Assembly (NCBI GenBank): GCA_024401355.1
Contig: JAKSLF010000022.1
Coordinates: 1 to 47,611 of the forward strand
Reading direction: 5' to 3'
DNA length: 47,611 nt
Source: Bacteroidales bacterium
GTDB lineage: Bacteria > Bacteroidota > Bacteroidia > Bacteroidales > Marinilabiliaceae
Shown: positions 17,076 through 25,261 of the stretch, piece by piece
Layout of the letters: each line of letters starts with the position of its first letter
Position numbering within the stretch: position 1 is the stretch's first letter
Notes under the pieces: generated by a model
The model's input: the letters and a program-made list of their open reading frames with translations, nothing else
Told to the model about the DNA's origin: nothing
The model's database searches: none
Program-made: the position numbers and the translations under genes

Positions 17076-18143
17076 ATGAAGGTAATAGCAGCAAATTGCA
17101 ACGTATATGAGTCGGACAACATAGTAGCCGACCTAGAAGAACTGCTAAAAGACTATAAATCGGAGCAGGTGTTCATGATGGCAGACGAAGGTTCGTCGAA
17201 ATATTGCATGAGCCTGTTGGCTGGAGTAAGCAAGATAACTCCGGAGCACACCATAATCATCAAACAGGGTGATGACTTCAAGAACGTTGAAGCGGCAGTC
17301 AAGATATGGGAATTCTTGAGTGGCCATGGTGCAACGCGTAAATCTGTGCTTGTCAATCTTGGTGGTGGAATGCCATGTGACCTAGGTGGATTTTGTGCAT
17401 CGACATTCAAGCGAGGAATAAACTTCATTAATATCCCTACAACCATATTGGCACAGGTAGACGCCTCATTGGGTGGCAAGACAGGAATGAACCTGGGTGG
17501 CTTGAAAAATGAGATAGGTGTATTTTCGATAGCCAATGCAGTAGTGATAAGCGGTCAGTTCTTGAAGACACTTGACAAAGACAACATACTATCGGGTTTT
17601 GCAGAGATGCTGAAGCATGGTCTGATAAAAGACGCAGCATCAATAGAAGAAATGATGAAGCTTGACTTTGACAAGCCAGACTATCAGAAACTGCAGAGAA
17701 TGATATGTGACTCGGTATGTGTCAAGAACTATTTTGTCACAGAAGATCCAAAAGAAAAAGGCGTCCGTAAAGCGTTGAACTTCGGACACACATTCGGACA
17801 TGCGTTTGAAACATTCTCGATGCGTCATCAGGAGCATCCGATACTGCATGGTAAGGCTGTGGCATTCGGCATGGTATGTGAATTGATGCTGAGTGAGAAG
17901 AAACTTGGTCTTGATCATGCAGAAGCGAAGCGCATATATGACTATATCAACAAGATGTATGGAAAGATGGAGTTTGCTGAGAGTGACTTTGACGAATTGC
18001 TAGAACTTATGACCCATGACAAGAAGAATGACTCGGCAGGTATAAACTTCACATTGTTGCCTCGTCTGGGTGAGATATCGATAAACAACATAGGTTCGAA
18101 AGAGGAGATCACCGAAGTGTTGGCCACATACTTAAACATGTAA
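17076..18143 (+). CDS. aroB: 3-dehydroquinate synthase
   Basis: Second enzyme of the shikimate pathway: DAHP to 3-dehydroquinate, using NAD and a divalent metal. 355 residues, normal length. Key segments are LVNLGGGMPCDLGGFCASTFKRGINFINIPTTILAQVDASLGGKTGMN in pieces (NAD and substrate site), NEIGVF, then the metal-site histidines in ALNFGHTFGHAFET and HPILHGKAVAFGM, and a later HDKKN. The start is the first ATG after the preceding stop. aroA follows after 4 bases, so these two shikimate steps are translated from one message. Confidence 0.96.
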   Translation: MKVIAANCNVYESDNIVADLEELLKDYKSEQVFMMADEGSSKYCMSLLAGVSKITPEHTIIIKQGDDFKNVEAAVKIWEFLSGHGATRKSVLVNLGGGMPCDLGGFCASTFKRGINFINIPTTILAQVDASLGGKTGMNLGGLKNEIGVFSIANAVVISGQFLKTLDKDNILSGFAEMLKHGLIKDAASIEEMMKLDFDKPDYQKLQRMICDSVCVKNYFVTEDPKEKGVRKALNFGHTFGHAFETFSMRHQEHPILHGKAVAFGMVCELMLSEKKLGLDHAEAKRIYDYINKMYGKMEFAESDFDELLELMTHDKKNDSAGINFTLLPRLGEISINNIGSKEEITEVLATYLNM

Positions 18144-18147
18144 ACCG

Positions 18148-19374
18148 ATGATATATACTATTACCGCACCGCGATTGACATCGGAAACGATAAAATTGCC
18201 TGCATCTAAAAGCATAAGTAATCGTCTTCTTCTTATAAACGTCTTGTCGGCGAATCCGGAGTTGCCAGAAAACCTATCAGACAGCGACGACACCGCAGTG
18301 ATGTTGAAAGCCTTGCAAAGTGACTGCTCGCATGTAGATGTGGGTGCGGCTGGCACCTCGATGCGTTTCCTTACGGCATATCTTGCATTGAGACCTGGTC
18401 GTCATGTCATAACAGGATCGGAGCGAATGAAAAAGCGTCCGATAGCCATTCTGGTAGATGCGTTGCGACAACTGGGTGCGGAAATAACGTATATGGAGAA
18501 TGAGGGATTCCCTCCATTGGAGATAGTTGGTCAGGAATTGAAAGGTGGAACCATAAGTTTGCCGGGCAATGTCAGCAGCCAGTTTATCTCGGCGCTCATG
18601 ATGATAGCTCCAATGATAAAAGGTGGTTTGACAATAGAACTGACAGGCAAGATAGTCAGCCAGCCATATATAAGGATGACCCTCAAGACAATGGAACAAT
18701 TGGGCGTCAAGGGCAGTTGGAATGGATCGGTAATAGAAATACCGGAAGGAAAATATCAGCATAAAAGTTCGTTTGTAGAATCGGACTGGAGTGCGGCCTC
18801 ATATTGGTATGAGATAGCGGCATTGGCGCCTCAGTTGACAGTGAAGCTAACGGGACTTGATTTGGACAGTCTTCAGGGAGACTCGGAAGGAAGGAACATT
18901 GCGGCAAAACTTGGCGTGTCGACCAAGCAGGATGCCTCGGACAATACATTGGTATTGACGGCCTCGGGTAAAGCGCTGTCGCACTTGGAGTATGACTTTA
19001 ACAGTCAGCCAGACATAGCGCAGACATTTGTAGTGATGTGTTGCTGCATGGGAGTGACCTTCCACTTTACAGGGTTGGAAAGTTTGAAGATAAAAGAGAC
19101 AGACCGCATAACGGCCTTGATAAACGAATGTCGTAAGATAGGATTTGTCTTGCAGAGCAACAATGTAGATGATCTTGGTTGGGATGGTACGACATGTGAG
19201 GTTAGTGATGAAGCAATTTTAACATACAAAGACCATCGAATGGCCATGGCATTTGCGCCTGCGGCGATGAAAATAGGCAAGGTCAGAATAGATGACCCTG
19301 GCGTCGTGTCGAAATCGTATCCTAATTATTGGAACGACTTACTAAAGATAGGGGTTTCTGTTGCCGAAGAGTAG
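18148..19374 (+). CDS. aroA: 5-enolpyruvylshikimate-3-phosphate synthase
   Basis: Sixth step of the shikimate pathway: joins PEP to shikimate-3-phosphate. 408 residues. The N-terminal KLPASKSISNRLLLI holds the active-site lysine and arginine. The PEP-site loop reads GAAGTSMRFLTAYLAL where many bacteria have GNSGTT. GSERMKKRPIAILVDAL replaces the usual GDxxLRxRPM. SLPGNVSSQFISALMMIAP, IKETDRITALINE and TYKDHRMAMAFAPAA complete the catalytic set. The departures at GAAGTS and RPI are typical of Bacteroidetes AroA as I know the family. The gene ends about 190 bases before korA; that gap has no clear terminator. Confidence 0.95.
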   Translation: MIYTITAPRLTSETIKLPASKSISNRLLLINVLSANPELPENLSDSDDTAVMLKALQSDCSHVDVGAAGTSMRFLTAYLALRPGRHVITGSERMKKRPIAILVDALRQLGAEITYMENEGFPPLEIVGQELKGGTISLPGNVSSQFISALMMIAPMIKGGLTIELTGKIVSQPYIRMTLKTMEQLGVKGSWNGSVIEIPEGKYQHKSSFVESDWSAASYWYEIAALAPQLTVKLTGLDLDSLQGDSEGRNIAAKLGVSTKQDASDNTLVLTASGKALSHLEYDFNSQPDIAQTFVVMCCCMGVTFHFTGLESLKIKETDRITALINECRKIGFVLQSNNVDDLGWDGTTCEVSDEAILTYKDHRMAMAFAPAAMKIGKVRIDDPGVVSKSYPNYWNDLLKIGVSVAEE

Positions 19375-19563
19375 TTGTTGGAAGTGATATACCTATCGTT
19401 CGTAGGGGGTGAACATAATGAAATTATCACAAAATTGATATGTATATGTGCATATTAATACGACAAAACGATAAATAATTTTAAATCGTAGTTTTAAAGT
19501 TGGCAAATCAATATGGAATTATTAGATTTGCAACAAAATAGCAATAAACTAATCTCATACGAT

Positions 19564-21408
19564 ATGGCAGATACATTAGAAATCAAAGAGCGCGAAGAGG
19601 TAGCAGTACGCTTCTCAGGTGACTCTGGAGACGGTATGCAGCTGGCAGGAAACATCTTTTCTACAGTTTCGGCAACCGTAGGCAACAGTATCAGTACATT
19701 CCCTGATTATCCTGCAGATATACGTGCCCCACAGGGTTCGTTGACAGGTGTTTCGGGATTCCAGGTACACATTGGCGCTGGCCAGGTATACACACCAGGT
19801 GACAAGTGCGACGTGCTTGTAGCAATGAATGCTGCAGCCTTGAAGACACAGTACAAGTATGCGAAACCAGGTGCTGCCATAATCATTGATACTGATTCAT
19901 TCGGCAAGAGTGACCTTGAGAAGGCAGCATTTAAGACAGATGACTATCTTGGAGAGATGGGCATAGATGCAGACAGAGTTATAGCATGTCCTATTTCGAC
20001 AATGGTAAAAGACTGTTTGGCAGACTCGGGAATGGATGTGAAGGCGATACTTAAGTGTCGTAACATGTTTGCCCTTGGTCTTGTATGTTGGCTTTTTGAC
20101 CGTGACTTGAACGTAGCATTCAACTACCTCAAGGAAAAGTTTGCAAAGAAGGCAGGTGTTGCAGAGGCAAACATCAAGGTTATCCAGGCTGGTTATGACT
20201 ACGGACACAATACACACTCATCGGTAGCAAACGTATACCGCATAGAGTCGAAGAATAAAGTAAAGGGCCGTTACATGGACATCACAGGTAACAAGGCGAC
20301 AGCATACGGTCTTATTGCAGCAGCAGAGAAGGCAGGCTTGAAGCTTTACCTTGGTTCATACCCTATCACTCCTGCAACAGACGTGCTTCATGAGCTCTCT
20401 AAGCACAAGTCGCTTGGTGTGACAACAGTGCAGTGCGAGGATGAGATTGCAGGATGTGCATCTTCGGTAGGTGCAGCATTTGCTGGTGCGTTGGCAGTTA
20501 CTTCAACATCAGGTCCTGGTATCTGTTTGAAGTCTGAGGCAATGAACTTGGCGGTTATCCTAGAGCTCCCACTTGTTGTACTTGACGTTCAGCGTGGTGG
20601 TCCTGCAACAGGTCTTCCAACAAAGTCGGAGCAGACAGACCTTCTACAGGCGCTCTATGGCCGTAATGGTGAGAGCCCGATGCCAGTCATTGCGGCAACA
20701 TCTCCTACAGACTGCTTTGATGCGGCATACGATGCTTGTAAGATAGCTCTCGAGCACATGACACCAGTCGTATTGCTCACAGATGCATATATTGCTAATG
20801 GTTCTGGTGCATTCAAGCTTCCTAACCTTGCAGAATATCCAGCAATCAATCCTCCATACGTTCCAGAAGAGCTTAAGGGTTCGTGGACACCATATATGCG
20901 TGCTGAAAACGGCACTCGTTACTGGGCAGTTCCTGGCCGTGAAGGATTCCAGCATATCATTGCAGGTATCGAGAAAGACAGCAAGACAGGTGCTATTTCT
21001 ACAGATCCAGAGAACCATGACTTGATGACACGTTTGCGTCAGGAGAAGATAGACAAGATTGAGGTACCAGACGTTGAGGTTATCGGTGACAAGAATGCCG
21101 ACCTCCTTATCGTAGGCTTTGGTGGCACATACGGCCACTTGAGAGCAGCGATGGAAGAGCTCAAGGCAGCAGGCAAGAAGGTAGCATTGGCACACTTCAA
21201 GTATATCAATCCACTTCCAAAGAACACAGAGGCTGTTTTGAAGTCGGCTAAGAAAGTAGTCGTAGCAGAGCAGAACATGGGTCAGTTTGCAGGCTGGTTG
21301 AGAATGAAAGTTGATAACTTCGCACCATATCAGTTCAATCAGGTAAAGGGTCAGCCTTTCGTGGTTGAGGAGCTTGTTGCAGCATTCAACGAAATACTTA
21401 AGAAGTAA
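19564..21408 (+). CDS. korA: 2-oxoglutarate:ferredoxin oxidoreductase, fused gamma-alpha subunit
   Basis: Oxidatively decarboxylates 2-oxoglutarate to succinyl-CoA, or the reverse, with ferredoxin. The N-terminal 190 or so residues form the gamma domain (VAVRFSGDSGDGMQLAGNIF, GVSGFQVHIGAG, DVLVAMNAAALKTQ). The alpha (pyrimidine-binding) domain follows (YLGSYPITPATDVLHELSK, TVQCEDEIAGCASSVGAAFAGA, TSTSGPGICLKSEAMNLAV, DVQRGGPATGLPTKSEQTDL). The C-terminal domain includes DLLIVGFGGTYGHLRAAMEEL. From MADTLEIKER at 19564 it is 614 residues; an ATG at 19513 would add 17 residues that do not look family-like. It is 32 bases ahead of korB. No separate ferredoxin-like delta subunit is encoded nearby. 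Confidence 0.95.
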   Translation: MADTLEIKEREEVAVRFSGDSGDGMQLAGNIFSTVSATVGNSISTFPDYPADIRAPQGSLTGVSGFQVHIGAGQVYTPGDKCDVLVAMNAAALKTQYKYAKPGAAIIIDTDSFGKSDLEKAAFKTDDYLGEMGIDADRVIACPISTMVKDCLADSGMDVKAILKCRNMFALGLVCWLFDRDLNVAFNYLKEKFAKKAGVAEANIKVIQAGYDYGHNTHSSVANVYRIESKNKVKGRYMDITGNKATAYGLIAAAEKAGLKLYLGSYPITPATDVLHELSKHKSLGVTTVQCEDEIAGCASSVGAAFAGALAVTSTSGPGICLKSEAMNLAVILELPLVVLDVQRGGPATGLPTKSEQTDLLQALYGRNGESPMPVIAATSPTDCFDAAYDACKIALEHMTPVVLLTDAYIANGSGAFKLPNLAEYPAINPPYVPEELKGSWTPYMRAENGTRYWAVPGREGFQHIIAGIEKDSKTGAISTDPENHDLMTRLRQEKIDKIEVPDVEVIGDKNADLLIVGFGGTYGHLRAAMEELKAAGKKVALAHFKYINPLPKNTEAVLKSAKKVVVAEQNMGQFAGWLRMKVDNFAPYQFNQVKGQPFVVEELVAAFNEILKK

Positions 21409-21440
21409 GAGGTTGTTTAACTATTAAAATTGAAATCATT

Positions 21441-22436
21441 ATGAGCGAATATACAGCAGCCGATTTTAAGAAGGGACAGCCACGTTGGTGTCCGGGTTGT
21501 GGTGACCACTTCTTCTTGGCTTCACTTCATAAGGCTATGGCCGAGATTGGTGTAGCACCTTGGGATACAGCAGTAATCTCAGGTATCGGATGTTCAAGCC
21601 GTCTGCCTCACTATATGGCAACATACGGTATGAATACAATCCACGGCCGTGCAGCAGCAATCGCAACAGGTGCGAAGGTTGCAAATCCAAATCTTACAGT
21701 TTGGCAGATTTCTGGTGATGGTGACGGATTGGCAATTGGTGGTAACCACTTCATCCACGCAAACCGTCGTAACATCAACTTGAATATGATACTTTTGAAC
21801 AACCGTATCTATGGTTTGACAAAGGGTCAGTATTCACCAACATCTCCACGTGGTTTCGTCAGCAAGTCGTCACCATACGGTACAGTTGAAGATCCATTCC
21901 GTCCTGCAGAGCTCTGCTTCGGTGCGAGAGGTCACTTCTTTGCACGTGCAGTAGCCACAGATGCAGCAGGTACAGTAGAAATCCTTAAGGCAGCACAGCA
22001 GCATAAGGGTGCTGCAGTATGCGAGATACTCCAGAACTGCGTAATCTTCAACAACGGCACACACGATTCGGTATATACTCCAACAGAGCGCAAGAAGAAC
22101 GCCATCTACTTGAAGCATGGCGAGAAGATGCTCTTTGGTGAGAACAACGAGTATGGCATCGTACAGGAAGGCTTCGGTGTAAAGGCCGTTAAGCTCGGTG
22201 AGGATGGTTACACAGAGGCAGACGTACTCGTACATGATGCAAAGTGCGAAGACAATACACTTCAGCTTAAGCTTGCTGAGATGGAGTGGCCAGTAGCGCT
22301 TGGCGTAATTCGTGACGTAGATGCTCCAACATACGATGATTGCGTATCAGCACAGATAGAGGAAGTCAAGGCAGCAAAGAAGTATCACAACTTTGCAGAG
22401 CTTCTTGAAACTAACGACATCTGGGAAGTAAAATAA
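21441..22436 (+). CDS. korB: 2-oxoglutarate:ferredoxin oxidoreductase, beta (TPP) subunit
   Basis: Thiamine diphosphate-binding partner of KorA. 331 residues. CPGCGDHFFLASLHKA near residue 18 is the conserved cysteine/TPP-contact motif. ISGIGCSSRLPHYM and HGRAAAIATGAKVA follow. The TPP/Mg2+ motif is QISGDGDGLAIGGNHFIHA, continuing to LNNRIYGLTKGQYSPTS. The GLTKGQ-SPTS form is typical of KorB. The usual beta-subunit iron-sulfur cysteines of pyruvate:ferredoxin oxidoreductases are absent, as in other two-subunit KOR enzymes. A terminator follows 20 bases after the stop. Confidence 0.95.
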   Translation: MSEYTAADFKKGQPRWCPGCGDHFFLASLHKAMAEIGVAPWDTAVISGIGCSSRLPHYMATYGMNTIHGRAAAIATGAKVANPNLTVWQISGDGDGLAIGGNHFIHANRRNINLNMILLNNRIYGLTKGQYSPTSPRGFVSKSSPYGTVEDPFRPAELCFGARGHFFARAVATDAAGTVEILKAAQQHKGAAVCEILQNCVIFNNGTHDSVYTPTERKKNAIYLKHGEKMLFGENNEYGIVQEGFGVKAVKLGEDGYTEADVLVHDAKCEDNTLQLKLAEMEWPVALGVIRDVDAPTYDDCVSAQIEEVKAAKKYHNFAELLETNDIWEVK

Positions 22437-22456
22437 CACAGAATAATTGTGGTAAG

Positions 22457-22487
22457 AAAGGCCGCTCTCAGTTTGGGAGCGGCTTTT
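22457..22487 (+). terminator. Terminator after korB
   Basis: GCCGCTC pairs with GAGCGGC across a loop TCAGTTTGG, followed by TTTTG. The run of T is short and the secreted amidase starts 26 bases later, so part of the transcription may read through. Confidence 0.8.
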
Positions 22488-22512
22488 GCTTGTGAAAATA
22501 GACCTAGGCAAA

Positions 22513-25170
22513 ATGAAGACAAATATAAGCGGATATATATGCGAGAGATCATCATTGGTGGCTTTACTAGTGATGATAGGGCTTGTCATAAATAGCGTAA
22601 TTGGACTAGAAGCCCAGGTCGTAGTAGTTAATCGTCAGATAAAAGAGCAGTCATTATTGTCGATATTGACAGGAGATAACTGGAGGAGTGACGAGAAGAT
22701 AGAGATGAAATCGGCCGTTGCAGACGGCAATGAAGTGAGAGTCAGGTTCAACAAAACTATTTTGAACATTCTGGTTACTCAAGAGAAGTTGGAGCGAGCA
22801 GCAGACTCAATAAGAGCGTGGACAAGTAAGCCCAATGCAAAAGTGCAGATAATTGGGGATCAGATCAATCTTTCGACATTGGTTCCCAAGACATATAATA
22901 TGTCGAAATCGGGTGTTAAGCCGGTAGTTAAGTCAGTAGGGAAAAAAGAAGGAGCTTTGACAGGCAGAACATTTGCCGTTTGGAATAGCCACGGAAGATA
23001 TTATGAGAAAAGTCTGGACAGATGGGAGTGGCAACGAGCAAGACTATTTACCACAGTGGAAGACCTGCTGTCGACAAGCTTTGTAGTTCCGTATCTAGTT
23101 CCAATGTTAGAAAATGCAGGCGCCAGCGTATATTTGCCACGTGAAAGAGATTTTAATAAAGAATCGTTGATAGCGGATAATGACGAAGCAAGTGGCTTGG
23201 AACGCCAAGGGTTGAAACCTGTAGAGACGACAAAAGGATATAGGGTGAGTGATGCATTGCGGAACTTTGACAATCCTTTTGAAATGGGAACAGCCGAGAC
23301 ATACTCGTTGGCAGAAGGCGACACACTGACATTTAGAATACAAGACAAAAAAATATGTGACATGACGGCCCACCTGTATGTGGCATATCATGCAGATGCG
23401 GCAAATTCGGATAGTGTCGTGTATACGGTATATGATGGACGTGGAGTGACTCGTTATGTTGTAGACCAGAGACGAGGAGGATCGATGTGGATGCCATTGG
23501 GGAAGCATTTTGTCACTAGTGGAGGCTATGACGGAAGAGGAGTGCGTGTTGTGGTAACAGGACAGGGACGAGTATCTGTTGATGCAATAAGAATCGGTGG
23601 AGGTATGGGTATAGTTGAGAGAAACGGAAAAAAGAGTGGAGTGAATGCGTGGGCAGAAGGAGCACGATATTATCTGCAGTCAGACGGGTGGAGTAAGACA
23701 GTATATGCACTTAGTGATGGAGTCAATGACTATACGGACGACATTAATGGTCGTGGTGAATGGGTGAATGCGTTAATTAAAGAGAAAGGTATACCGGTAG
23801 ATGCTTCAATAGCATTTCATACAGATGCAGGTATAGCAGAAGGCGATTCGACCATTGGTACACTTACGATAGTGTCTACAAAAAATGGGAAGGACAAATA
23901 TACAGATGGGAAATCGAAGAGTGTAGCGAGAGCCTTAGCTCAGAAAATAGAGACACAGATAGTAAACGACATACGCCTGACATGGAATAAAAATTGGTCG
24001 GAACGAGGAATATGGGATAAAGGATATTCAGAAGCTCGTAGAGCGGATGTGCCTTCAGTGCTTATTGAATTGCTGTCGCATCAGAACATAAAAGACATCA
24101 GATATGCCTTGCATCCAGCATTCCGTCATGATGTGTCGAGATCTATATATAAAAGCATAGTGCGGTTTTACGAGGGAGATGATGCGGTGATAGCTCCTCT
24201 GCCAGTTCGAAAAATTGGAATGGAACAAGTGGGGCAAGATTCTATTAGACTATCTTGGTCGCCAACAATAGATATTGTCGAACCTTCATCGTTACCTTGC
24301 CAATATGAAATCTATGTGAGTCATCAAGGACAGGCAGAGAAGAAATATTCGACATGTGACACGACAATAGTTGTTGGTCAGTCGACAGATGGCATCGTTA
24401 GTGAATATAGGATAGTGGCATTGAATGATGGCGGTTATTCGTTAGCCTCATCACCTGTCTGTGCACGCTTGGACGGCAAAAAAGTTGGAACATTGCTAGT
24501 CGATGGATTCGACCGCATATCTGCTCCTGGTGTAGTTGATGAACCCACGTGGAGAGGAGTGATCGACAATCTCGATCCATCAGTGCCGGATGGAGAAGAC
24601 CTGTTCCGTACAGGTTGTCAGTATGACTTTGATCCACGAAGCGAGTGGCTCGACGACGATGCTCCTGGATGTGGTGCGTCGTATTCTGACGATGAGATGA
24701 AAGTCATAAGAAAGCCTCAATACGCATTATCTGGATCATATATAACCCAGAGTAAGGAGTATTTTGAAAACAGTTCGTCAGAATCATTGCCTGATTCGGT
24801 AAAAATATATTTAGGTGATGAGAGGACAACGTGGTATGGCGACATGACGCCTAGACATGCCATTTGGAGTCCGTCATTCATTGGTTGCATAGAGAAGATA
24901 GCATCAATATGTAAAGATGTATACATATCGGGTGCGTATGTTGGAACAGATATATCAGACAAGGTGACCGCAGAACGTATTGCGCGGAACTTGGGCTTTA
25001 AGTGGCGTACAAATCATGCTTCAAAAGTTGCGTCAGATGATTTTGGAAACCCTGTGGCACATCCGGACGCAATAGAGCCATCAAAGGGTGCATATACTAC
25101 AGAACGGTATACAGACTCTGGTATGTCGGCAAAAATTAGATATAAAAATATTACTATAAGCGGCCATTAA
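22513..25170 (+). CDS. Secreted N-acetylmuramoyl-L-alanine amidase-like protein with golvesin-type domain
   Basis: 885 residues from the ATG at 22513 (MKTNISGYIC), with a signal anchor or signal peptide (about residues 12-35). The amidase_3-like zinc catalytic residues appear split: H160 in VWNSHGRYYE, a Glu in PRERD near 211, H436 in SIAFHTDAG and E519 in VPSVLIELLSHQN. Between the first and second histidine, about residues 253-366, sits a golvesin C-terminal-like beta domain (FRIQDKKICDMTAHLYVAYH, DQRRGGSMWMPLGKHFVTSG, RVSVDAIRIGGG). A fibronectin-III-like module follows near 565-660. The last 220 residues are unassigned. Bacteroidetes homologues are sometimes called xanthan lyase; the amidase residues argue for peptidoglycan or a related amide. 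It is 91 bases ahead of a sensor kinase. Confidence 0.78.
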   Translation: MKTNISGYICERSSLVALLVMIGLVINSVIGLEAQVVVVNRQIKEQSLLSILTGDNWRSDEKIEMKSAVADGNEVRVRFNKTILNILVTQEKLERAADSIRAWTSKPNAKVQIIGDQINLSTLVPKTYNMSKSGVKPVVKSVGKKEGALTGRTFAVWNSHGRYYEKSLDRWEWQRARLFTTVEDLLSTSFVVPYLVPMLENAGASVYLPRERDFNKESLIADNDEASGLERQGLKPVETTKGYRVSDALRNFDNPFEMGTAETYSLAEGDTLTFRIQDKKICDMTAHLYVAYHADAANSDSVVYTVYDGRGVTRYVVDQRRGGSMWMPLGKHFVTSGGYDGRGVRVVVTGQGRVSVDAIRIGGGMGIVERNGKKSGVNAWAEGARYYLQSDGWSKTVYALSDGVNDYTDDINGRGEWVNALIKEKGIPVDASIAFHTDAGIAEGDSTIGTLTIVSTKNGKDKYTDGKSKSVARALAQKIETQIVNDIRLTWNKNWSERGIWDKGYSEARRADVPSVLIELLSHQNIKDIRYALHPAFRHDVSRSIYKSIVRFYEGDDAVIAPLPVRKIGMEQVGQDSIRLSWSPTIDIVEPSSLPCQYEIYVSHQGQAEKKYSTCDTTIVVGQSTDGIVSEYRIVALNDGGYSLASSPVCARLDGKKVGTLLVDGFDRISAPGVVDEPTWRGVIDNLDPSVPDGEDLFRTGCQYDFDPRSEWLDDDAPGCGASYSDDEMKVIRKPQYALSGSYITQSKEYFENSSSESLPDSVKIYLGDERTTWYGDMTPRHAIWSPSFIGCIEKIASICKDVYISGAYVGTDISDKVTAERIARNLGFKWRTNHASKVASDDFGNPVAHPDAIEPSKGAYTTERYTDSGMSAKIRYKNITISGH

Positions 25171-25261
25171 TCATAAATAAATGTAAGATAACGGAACAAT
25201 CGTATATATCTTGCGTAGAAATAATTAAATTCGCAGTCGAAAACTCTAAAACAAAATAACT

